Translations under genes and position numbers: made by a program | Source: Bremia lactucae | Lineage: Eukaryota > Oomycota > Peronosporomycetes > Peronosporales > Peronosporaceae | DNA: 22,097 bases | NCBI RefSeq assembly: GCF_004359215.1 | Contig: NC_090611.1 | Coordinates: forward strand, 980,791-1,002,887 | Direction of reading: 5' to 3' | Part shown: piece by piece, positions 1 to 7,739 of the stretch | Position numbering within the stretch: position 1 is the first letter of the stretch | Layout: the number at the start of each line of letters is the position of its first letter | The notes under the pieces: generated by a model | The model's database searches: none | What the model saw: the letters and a program-made list of their open reading frames with translations, nothing else | Told to the model about the DNA's origin: nothing

Positions 1-193
1 TGTTTTTAAAGAATATCTTCAAGCAAAACAATTGACGATCAACTTTGCCAATGCATCAAGCAACAAATTTTGAAAATTTACATTGGGTGTTCACGAGTTA
101 CAATGAAAATGCCTCGCAAGCATGACATTATGCGAATTTGATATTTGGAGAGACACCTGGATCTGCCAATAATCTCTCTAAAAATGGCTGAGA

Positions 194-1376
194 GTGAATC
201 AATGTGCTGGTTTTTCCAGACTCAGTTGCTGCACAAATGCAAAAGAAACAAGTCAAAACAAAAACACACAACGTAAGTGTGTGCTAAGTAGAGCGTGGCC
301 GCATTACGACGTGCCCGCCTACAGAAAGAAGTGCCTATTGGTTGGAAATCCTATGAAATCGCAATCAAAAGCAAATGAGAAAGAATTTGATCAGAAGAAA
401 GGCAAAGGCAAACACTTTGAGCACGCTGAAGAGACCATGACACAGGTGAACCCGTTTCGAATTGGGGACAGTTTGATGAGCTTCTCTTAGACTTTTGGCC
501 GATTTGACAGATGCGTTCACTAATGGAAGTTGTGGATATCGAGCGCTGGCTGCCAGCCTTGGCTATCCACAGAATTCGTACATGTAAATGCGCAGTTTCA
601 TCTACCAAGAATTGACTGGAAGCAATAAGGAAGTTTACCAAGCAATGTGGAGAGAGGAACATGCCGATATAATGGCTAATATTTTTCCAGACAACATTGA
701 ATGGAATGGAATAGGTGCGGCATCTTTGGGATTTTGGATGTTGATATCTTACCACGGTCACTAATCCACAATACATTTAATCGGCCACAACATGTCTTCT
801 TCAAATCTGACGGATGTTCGACCTATCTACCGATCAGTTTTAGTAAACAATAATTCACGGATTGTACTCGGATATGTGAACGGAAACCATTTCGTTGCGT
901 CAAAGTTGAAACCTGGAGCACCGGTGCCGGGAGTCAGTGCGTACTGGACGAAACACCACAAACCGCAAGCTAAGGTCTGGTTACAGCTCTTTAAAATGAA
1001 AATCAATGTCTCTAACAAGTTGCGCCCCGATCGTTGCATTTTACCGGGGAAGATTGAGGAGGTACACCTCACAGGTATGGATGAATCAGACACACCGAAA
1101 GAACGCACAAAAATCCAGCCAAGAGCATACTTTTCCTTCAATAAAAAGCCAGTAAAATATTTGATTAGTGTTTACTACATGCCATTTATAAAGCCATTCT
1201 TCCAATTCTTTTACCCACATCCGTCATATTCATTCACAATGCACTTTCACCTCTGGTTTATACGATTCGTACATTTTACCATTCCATCTAAAATAAAATT
1301 TGTACCTCGACTTTTATTCATAACTATATTGTCACTCTTTAAAAACCTTTGCTGGCTGAATTGTTTTAACCATTAA
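194..1376 (+). pseudogene. Degenerate OTU-like cysteine protease, probably transposon-borne
   Basis: One reading frame from about 483 to 1376 gives an OTU-type peptidase. The catalytic-Cys block NGSCGYRALAASLGYP lies at 522-569. The catalytic-His block VNGNHFVASKL lies at about 877-909 and is followed by an aromatic AYW segment. The frame is broken by in-frame TAA codons at 585-587 and 762-764, so the gene is dead, but the homology continues across both stops without a frameshift. Upstream, 194-490 in another frame encodes a Lys-rich stretch (GNPMKSQSK, KKGKGKH) resembling linkers that precede OTU or ULP domains in Mutator-like elements; joining it requires a frameshift near 483. The usual Asp-Gly-Asn-Cys reads Asn-Gly-Ser-Cys here. 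The part after about 1150 is hydrophobic and A/T-rich and is probably read-through. OTU peptidases remove ubiquitin-like modifiers, and copies inside transposons are known. The transposon assignment is inference, since no transposase is visible. Confidence 0.62.
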
Positions 1377-1538
1377 CATTTTGTTCACCCAACCCATTTC
1401 TCTGAAAATTAGTATATAATGTAGAGAAAAATGGTGAAATAAGCAAAACTGGGGGGGGGTAGATTATCATGCCCTTATTTGAATACAATGATTATTCGTG
1501 GGCAGCCATATTTGTAAATTGTGGCGTAATGCCACATG

Positions 1539-1543
1539 ATCTT
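1539..1543. repeat. Target-site duplication, left copy (ATCTT)
   Basis: ATCTT lies directly before the TG at 1544 that begins the left LTR. The same 5 bp recur at 7735-7739 directly after the CA that ends the right LTR. A 5-bp duplication is usual for Gypsy integration. It shows that 1544-7734 entered as one unit and that its ends have not been rearranged. Confidence 0.8.
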
Positions 1544-1953
1544 TGTATTGGGGCACCTTTTCAAGCTAAGGGCTTTGCCTTAAAGGTCTAGACTAAGGCT
1601 TTATAGTAGAGAAAAGTAAGCTCTATTGTATATTTAGTTTCCTACGTAACGATCTTCTATCTACTTCTGAACTTTTTATACTAATAATCAAGTAAATATG
1701 GCGCCTCCTTGCGCACCGCACAATCGTGTCTTATAAATATTGTCGGGGTTGATTTTGACTTAAAACAACCAATTGATAGAGCTAATGGCTCATTGCATCA
1801 ATATTACAAAATTTGGTAATATTGGAATTATTTAAGTCAAAAAATCGATTAAGATAATAATTTTGTAATCCTTTATTTATTCCTCTCATAGAAAAAAGTA
1901 TTTATTTTTCCACTCGTAGGAATAATACTTATGTAACAGGACACCCCGTGACA
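1544..1953 (-). repeat. Left LTR (3' LTR) of family-A element
   Basis: It aligns with 7327-7734 along its whole length. Shared blocks include the TAGACTAAGGCTTTA segment, the GGCGCCTCCTTGCGCACCGC block (about 1700 and 7482) and the CACAATCGTGTCTTATAA block. On the minus strand it starts TGTCACGGGGTGTCC. Scattered substitutions and small indels separate the two LTRs. Confidence 0.87.
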
Positions 1954-1968
1954 TTAATTCCCCTTAAC
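1954..1968 (-). other. Candidate polypurine tract of family-A element
   Basis: On the minus strand, GTTAAGGGGAATTAA directly abuts the first base of the 3' LTR, the position expected for the plus-strand primer of an LTR retrotransposon. The purine core is AAGGGGAA. The call rests on position and composition only. Confidence 0.55.
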
Positions 1969-2097
1969 CAACCGTCACTATAATGACTGATGCGGGGTGA
2001 CAGGAAATACTATAATATCATTCCCTCTAAGTTGGCACTATTGGTTATAATTAAAATTCCGATTTTATTTGCATTATTGATTCTGACCAAAATCTAC

Positions 2098-3786
2098 ATG
2101 GCGCCAAATAAGTCTGTGCGCGTGGCCCGTGAGGCCGCAAAGATGGCAGCTGCACACGGATCAGTGCAGCTGTTGGTGATGCAAATGTTTCAGTAGACGC
2201 ATTAGCGTCTACTGTAGGGAATACATCCCCTCCTACTCCCATTGGAGGTGACTGGAACATGTCATCTGCTGATGACATTGCAGGCGACGGTGACAAGTCA
2301 ACTGCTACACCAATTGTAGGTGACTGGACCAAGTCACCGGCATCGCCCGAACCAGTATCTACTGTAAAGGCTGCCGGATCACCCGGGGCCGAGTCCGTTA
2401 AACCTTTGGGCTCTAACGTGACAACCAGAGAAGTCATGACGTCGTCGTAAGATTTGTTGGACTTCTTTGGTGTGGAGTCATCATCAGATGACTCCGTGGG
2501 CGATGACCACTCTGGTGATGTTAGTATGGATGCGTCAACAGGAACTAAGTGGTCGCGAAGAGAAGAGTGCTGCTGGTGGTGCTAGTTTGCACCACCAGGA
2601 AAGGAGTGATTTTAGGGTCGCTCCAAGGGCCTAGGTATCGTTAACGTTAACATGAGCCAACAGGATAGGGACTGCAACATGTTGCGGTTTGCTCCTGAAA
2701 AGAGGCCTTGGTTGCCCTTTAAGGATAACTCTAATCGTTGGTATGGTGTGACCAACGATCGATATCATATTCCATTGTTCGACTCATCTAGGCCTTACAA
2801 GCCTGGTGAGGATAAAACGGAATTCTTCATCGATGCCTTTTTCCGGCATCGGTGGGACTCTATAAAGCGGGCGAAGGACGCAACACCTTTGTTCCAAGCT
2901 TGGACAGCCTTTATACAGAATGTACAAAACATAGGCCGTGAAGTCTTGCTTGACAAGCTGTATGCTTTGTGAACGGTTCAAGAAACGGACCGTAGTCGGT
3001 GCACGTTATAAGCTGCGCGGAATGTCTAGAGAGGCATGCATACCTTGCCTCTCGTGGGGGGCTCATTCCCATGCTAATTTAAGGGTGCAAGTCATACCCC
3101 TAAGGAAGCATATTTTCTTAAAGATCCTCATTGTAGGACGCTCATCTCTTACAAGATGCGTCAAGGGATTGAGAGCCTCCAATTCTTTTATGAGCGCGGG
3201 AAGCGCTCGTTCACCTATAGATTTTCTGTCGAGGAGGATCGGTCTCGTCGTATTGCAGGACGAGACCCGGAACGTTAAACATCAGTTGGGAACGCAAGGT
3301 TCCCAACTAGCATGCGAGGGTGATTTTTCTCGCCAACAAACGAGATAAATCGTTCGGACCCCCTTTACCTTGCGGTGGTTCGGGAAATTTTCAACAAGAA
3401 AACGCTTCTCGCCCTTCGAATCCGTCAATGGATGTGGAGGGCGAGGAAAAATCGGGTTCGCCTCGTTTGACGAACCCGAACTTACATCGCGATTTAGATC
3501 ACACTCTTTACTATTTGAGGGAGGACATAAATCACGAGCGGTCCCGTCGCCGCAAGTAAGCGGTGTCGATAGTGTTTCTCGTGACCAGTTAAGAAATTGT
3601 GCGCAGGTTGCGGCTGATCAACTGGCGAACGAAAGGACACATCAGTGTTCAAACGAGCTGGTGACAGCTCGTCAGAAGATCTCTTCCTTGGAGGAAAAAG
3701 TGGATCGTCTGGTTCATGAGAATCAGACTCTATTCTGAGACAATAAGGCTTTGGCTCGGGACAATCAGGCATCAGCGGATGCCTAG
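2098..3786 (+). pseudogene. Opposite-strand accessory gene of family-A Gypsy element, broken
   Basis: Not recognised as a known family. Between integrase and 3' LTR, on the strand opposite to gag-pol, a protein-like reading runs through several frames from ATG 2098 to TAG 3784-3786, about 560 codons with breaks. In order it shows: a short basic start (MAPNKSVRVAREAAK); a Pro/Thr region with a repeated motif (PTPIGGDWNMS and ATPIVGDWTKS); an Asp/Ser-rich acidic stretch (about 2475-2530); a compact aromatic segment from ATG 2652 (RFAPEKRPWLPF, then WYGV, HIPLFDSS, FFRHRWDSIKRAKDA); a charged middle; and a C-terminal heptad-like coiled coil (SSLEEKVDRLVHENQTLF, then DNKALARDNQASADA) at about 3480-3786. 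Breaks include a frame change near 2191, TAA 2448-2450, a frame change near 2560, a stop after 2970, shifts near 3310 and 3555, and TGA 3736-3738. Its last ~290 bp overlap the pol 3' end on the other strand. Function is unknown; a nucleic-acid-associated or regulatory protein is a guess. Confidence 0.6.
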
Positions 3787-4830
3787 ACCATTTCGGTGTA
3801 ATCTGGAATCGGAAGAAGGCTCGCACTGATGGTACGGGCGAAAATGTCAACATAAAACGTAGGATGCGTACGCATTCTACGAGGCAGCTCTATCCTGTAC
3901 GCATTGCCTTGGCGATGTAGTACACGAAACGGGTTAATATACCTGGGCAGTTATGTATTACTGCCTGCATGCGTCACTACACGTTTTGGTGGGTTTACCG
4001 TAGACAGTAGGAATAGGTCGTTAGCATTTAATGATATAATGTTTGCTCTTTAGATTTTTGTCAGAGTTTCGTTTGTGTCGTTCCACCGCATCAGCGATGG
4101 AGTATTGTACGAAACGGACCACTGACTTCTCTTGCCAGCAGGAAATCACCCGGTAATTCTTTTTACTTTTGTTTTCAGTGCTACCGATTTGAACTGCGGA
4201 GATGTCAATCTCCTTTCTAGTTACAGCATTATTGTTCTCACTAGTATCACAGTTTTCGATGCTGAGTTTTTCAGCATCGTTATTAAAATCAGCAATGGCA
4301 GTATCGTCCTTACTGAGTTTGTCCACTTCAATGTTGATTTAATCAACATTTATATTCTTCGCATTGACCTTACGGCCAATGCGTGATAAGCAAGAGCTAG
4401 AAAACTCTTTGTTCGAGCGATTCCCTCTCCCCCTTGAATAAGAGTCACTATCAAACAAGGTGGGTTACATGGATGGTGTTAGCCGTTCACGAAAAACGGT
4501 GTATGCACGCATAGAATTGTTAATGGTAAATTCTACGATCGGCAAGAATTCGCTCCAATTCGTAAATGAGTGGACGTATCCGCGAAGTATCTCTTCGATT
4601 ATACGCTTTGTCTGACCATATGTTCCAAAATGATCAAAAGTTGACATTTTCAGCTGCGTTCCAAGTGATTTGAATACAGTTTGCCAAAATTCTGCCGTGA
4701 ATCTAGGGTCTCGATCGTGTGAACTAAGACACGAGCACAGCCTTTGGTTAAAGTCGACTCATGTACTGCAGCAAAATATACCATTTTGCTAAGATGATCA
4801 ACAAAAACAAGTTTGTCGTCGGGGATTTGA
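3494..4830 (-). pseudogene. Integrase and pol C-terminus of family-A element, broken
   Basis: Minus-strand reading. FVDHLSKMVYFAAV (about 4805-4765) is the first part of the integrase core. A frameshifted RDPRFTAEFW block follows, then MSTFDHFGTYGQTKR and LPIVEFTINNSMRAYTVF (4647-4490). The residue after GQT is Lys where active Gypsy integrases have the catalytic Glu of the DDE triad, so the enzyme would be dead even without frameshifts. Further on, SIADAVERHKRNSDKN (near 4090) and IELPRRMRTHPTFYVD (near 3890-3840) are the conserved C-terminal integrase blocks of this lineage. A Pro/Ser/Asp-rich tail (PDDPLFPPRKRSSDELSPA) runs to about 3500 and overlaps the opposite-strand accessory gene. No chromodomain was found after it. 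The first core Asp and the whole zinc-binding H2C2 region are missing because of the upstream deletion. Confidence 0.78.
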
Positions 4831-5854
4831 AGCGTAGTTGTCATCTGTGACAAATACGCAGATCTGCTTGACTTTACCACTACGTAGTTCACGCAAGAAC
4901 CGTTTCGTTCCAAGCGTTGGCAATTGAATTATCTCCGAAATTAACTTCGGTGGCGCTAGATCAAGTGCATAAGCGCCTACACTTGATCCATTGTTGACTA
5001 AGACATTAATTATCTCAATTTCCTCTTTGAAACCTATTTTCAAAGGTGCCTAAGAACCTTGACCACAAATTTTCGGGGTCTTTTCTTATAGATTCTTCGG
5101 GGCTTATTCCTTCAAATTTTATTTGGGAAGTATCCTCCTCAACTGCCTCTAGCTGTGGTTGCGCTTCCAGAGCGAGTTCATCTACGATCGACTCTCCAGT
5201 CGATCTAGAACAATTTTATAGACAGGCGTTTCAAACTTTCTTGTATGTTGTTTTTCAAGCAAGCATTCTTGTTTTGGACTACTCAATTTATTCGAGTAGT
5301 CGAACTTCGACGCTGCCCATGCCTGTGCACAGCCGTCGGTGACAATGTCCACGTCACAATGATGGACCTTCGACGCTGCCTGTGCTTGTGCACAGCCTTC
5401 GGGATCTAACTCCACAGTGTCACACTGAGGTCTTGTGCAATTATGCAAACAACCGAATAGAAGTGAAGCCATCGCACTCACTCGTAGGACATCCACATCC
5501 TTGTCGACGCTCCAAGACGCTCATCAGCTGGCCATCTGATGAACAAGAGACAGACATCGTCTCGGCTTAATGCTGCCAATTTATGCATGGCTCCTACTTT
5601 CTGAGTTATGGTAATCCAAGAATGACATCAAATTTGTCATCCAAATCTGGTACGATGAAACAATCATTGTACTACGTGTATTGGATACCAACCACACGTT
5701 TCTTTAATGTTAGAGATGCGACTGTTTCTAGGCGCACTGTCATCTTCGTTAGAGGAATATCGCGCTCAAAAATATCGAGTCTGCGTTCTTCTATCGATTG
5801 GCATCTAATAAAATTGTTCGACGCCCCAGAGTCGACTAGAGACTTTAGTGGCAA
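4831..5854 (-). pseudogene. Retropepsin and pol spacer of family-A element, RT deleted
   Basis: The minus-strand protease begins LPLKSLVDSGASNNFI. The catalytic Asp-Ser-Gly codons are at 5833-5825. A terminal FDVILGLP block lies near 5640-5605. This is the expected retropepsin layout (DSG near the start, hydrophobic-Gly block near the end). Next comes a Cys-rich spacer (about 5560-5300) with a 63-bp tandem duplication, an acidic stretch (about 5180-5050), and LPTLGTKRFLRELRSGKVKQICVF (4925-4850), here shortened in reading to its recognisable core KRFLRELRSGK, which in intact relatives lies before reverse transcriptase. The sequence then passes straight into the integrase core near 4830, so about 1.5 kb of RT, RNase H and linker have been lost. 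Stops are present between blocks. Confidence 0.75.
5306..5431 (-). repeat. 63-bp imperfect tandem duplication in the pol spacer
   Basis: Units 5306-5368 and 5369-5431 both start TTCGACGCTGCC and share a TGTGCACAGCC block at the same offset. The period is 21 codons. On the minus strand the units read EGCAQAQAASK and DGCAQAWAASK. The rest of the unit is more diverged, so the duplication predates much of the decay. Confidence 0.6.
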
Positions 5855-5875
5855 TATAATTGCCGTATATAACTG

Positions 5876-5909
5876 CCCCAGGTGATGAGGTTGGCCTCAT
5901 CACCTGGGG
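5876..5909. repeat. Perfect 15-bp hairpin between gag and protease
   Basis: CCCCAGGTGATGAGG (5876-5890), a TTGG loop, then its exact complement (5895-5909). It sits between the gag zinc-finger region and the protease on the minus strand. That could suggest a recoding structure, but many similar hairpins in this element favour a general inverted-duplication process. Confidence 0.8.
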
Positions 5910-5949
5910 GCGTAAACACAGCGTTCGTGGGTGAGTGACACTATTGTGA

Positions 5950-7214
5950 AAAGGCATCAAAATTCTTTTGACGTTGCTGGATCAGTAGGGCGCTACGCAC
6001 CAACTGACCCCGATCGTTTTTTTTGACGATCCGCCTCGCCTTTGCGATTTCGCAACAGCGTCGGATTAGAGTCCTCCGCTGTTTCAAGCGAGAGGTCGAT
6101 ATTTTCGTTCAGTGCATTTAGGCACTGGCCGCGGGGCACTACACTCATGGGCGTAATGACCCGTCTTTTTACAACGCTTACACTTTTGGAATCGTTCGTG
6201 ACTTGAAAAGCGAGGTTTCTCGCTTTCTACATAAGAAAGATTCAAGGATTCTAGACCTCCGTTTTCTTGTCGTCTCGCTGGACAGTATTCACCAGAGTGG
6301 ACAAAGCCTGTTTAGGGCTGAAGTCCTCCTGTTCCGCTACAGTGAGCGCTTGGTCGAGCGACTCTTATTCTAGCCGGAATAGGTGGGTCTGACAGGTCCC
6401 GTCTGCGAGACCTTTGATAAACAGTCACCTGTGTTTGTTCATCAATTGGAAGACTAACGATACAACGGACCAGGAATCGTGTATGTTGGGCATAAGCGTG
6501 AATGTCACGCTTGCCCTGCTTCAAACCCATGAGCTCAGCCCGAGCCCTAAATTTGGCACGTGGTGGCTCAAATGTCTGTCGAAGCCGGGGTCTTAGACCT
6601 CAATGCGACCCAAAAACTTATAAATTGAGAAGCTTGAGCCCCAAGGTCCAAGAATAGGCACGTCCGGCTAAGTTGGACATGCCAAATTTCACTTTCGTCG
6701 TATCATCACTGATACGTCGAGCTTTGATGGCGTAGTCTAATTCGACAAGCCATCTCAAAAGGAATCGCCTTCGACTGCCTAAAAACTTAGATATTTTGCT
6801 CTTTAAGCTTTCGGGTCGACGTGAATGCGTCGGTTAATTAGCAGCATTTACATGCTGCTGTCTAAAAAGTTCAAATTGTTGAGCACCCTGTTTTCTCAAC
6901 ACCTTCGCGTGTTGAAAGCCTTGCTGGTGAAGCAAGGCTACTTTTTCCTGGCCACGTCGAGTTTTATGTTGTATGAACTCAATTATGACCGCATGTTGTT
7001 CATCTGTGTCCGGAGTGAGCAGCATGGCGCCAACGGCTGGCCCGCCTACGACCGAATTGGTTCGTTCGATCGCTCTCCATTCAATGTCACTCAAATGAGT
7101 AAACCTTTTATGCGTTGCGTGAAGGCCTTCTTGAGGGGCTGGAAAGCTCCCTCCTTCTTCATCTAACATGACCATGTTGGATGGAACGTGCGTAGGTCGT
7201 CGAACAGACTGCAA
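5950..7214 (-). pseudogene. Gag of family-A Gypsy element, broken
   Basis: Minus-strand reading from ATG 7214. The first 126 codons are open and rich in Gln/His with heptad character (EKVALLHQQGFQHAKVLRKQ). After a stop at about 6834 the capsid part continues in shifted frames: AIKARRISDDTTKVKFGMSNLAGRA (core AGRAYSW) near 6740-6640, LKQGKRDIHAYAQHTRF near 6520-6470, and LPIDEQTQVTVYQ near 6450-6410. A CCHC zinc knuckle, CKRCKKTGHYAHEC, is encoded at 6182-6141 with exact C-x2-C-x4-H-x4-C spacing. Gag forms the particle and binds the RNA. At least three frameshifts or stops interrupt it. The same N-terminal part recurs at 18542-19085 (minus) and, more diverged, at 18185-18541 (plus), which confirms the reading. 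Confidence 0.8.
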
Positions 7215-7326
7215 AGTGCTACCAAGTACTGATCAGTGCTAGTCAACCTAGACTGTTTACGGTGAAGGTGAGGTGCCTCCAATCTTTACTTAGACAAAGG
7301 TACAGAGGAATGATATTCTTCGATTT

Positions 7327-7734
7327 TGAATGCGCCTTATGGATATGAAGCTAATGGTCTTTAGCCTCTAGACTAAGGCTTTAGAATAGAGAAAAGTAAA
7401 AATTATTAATATATTTAGTTTCCTACGTAACCGATCTTCTATCTACTACTGTGCTTATTATATTAATAACTAATAAAGTATGGCGCCTCCTTGCGCACCG
7501 CACAATCGTGTCTTATAACGATTCGCGGGGTCGATTTAGACTTAAATCAACCAATCAATACAGGTAATGCCTTATTGCATCAATATTACCAAATTTATGT
7601 AATATTGGAGTTATTAAAGTCAAATTAATAAAGATAATAATTTTACACTCCTTTATTTAATCCCTCTCATCGAATGTAGTATTTATTCTTCCTTTTATAG
7701 GTAATAATACCCACGTAACGGGACACCCGTCACA
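7327..7734 (-). repeat. Right LTR (5' LTR) of family-A element
   Basis: Partner of 1544-1953. On the minus strand it begins TGTGACGGGTGTCCCGTTACG, a start shared with 19563 (TGTAACGGTGTTCCGTTAC). Its inner edge at 7327 is placed by length and by TG; no clear tRNA primer site was found beyond it. Confidence 0.85.
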
Positions 7735-7739
7735 ATCTT
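7735..7739. repeat. Target-site duplication, right copy (ATCTT)
   Basis: Exact repeat of 1539-1543 immediately outside the right LTR end. Confidence 0.8.

Larger units (their letters stand above)
1544..7734 (-). mobile_element. Gypsy-type LTR retrotransposon, family A, defective
   Basis: The element is read on the minus strand. In that direction it runs 5' LTR (7734-7327), gag, CCHC zinc knuckle, retropepsin, a pol spacer, integrase, an opposite-strand accessory region, polypurine tract, and 3' LTR (1953-1544). The LTRs are about 408 and 410 bp, have TG...CA ends and are visibly diverged from each other, so the insertion is old. A perfect 5-bp target duplication flanks it. All coding regions are broken by stops and frameshifts. 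Reverse transcriptase, RNase H and the integrase zinc-finger region are missing: the pol spacer passes into the integrase core near 4830. The gag-PR-(RT)-INT order and motifs mark Ty3/Gypsy. No chromodomain was recognised. Copies related to it are at 18542-19563 and, more diverged, at 11158-11459 plus 18012-18541. Confidence 0.88.

Noticed and set aside
3241..3308. Two neighbouring hairpins as a transcription terminator of the accessory gene
   Set aside because: Rho-independent terminators are bacterial; the region reads as coding on both sides and there is no U-tract.
4132..4386. Plus-strand 84-codon open frame in family A
   Set aside because: It is the shadow of the pol C-terminal reading on the minus strand (SIADAVERHKRN).
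5876..5909. Hairpin at the gag-protease junction as a frameshift-stimulating element
   Set aside because: No convincing slippery heptamer placed just upstream on the minus strand, and perfect hairpins are common throughout this element.
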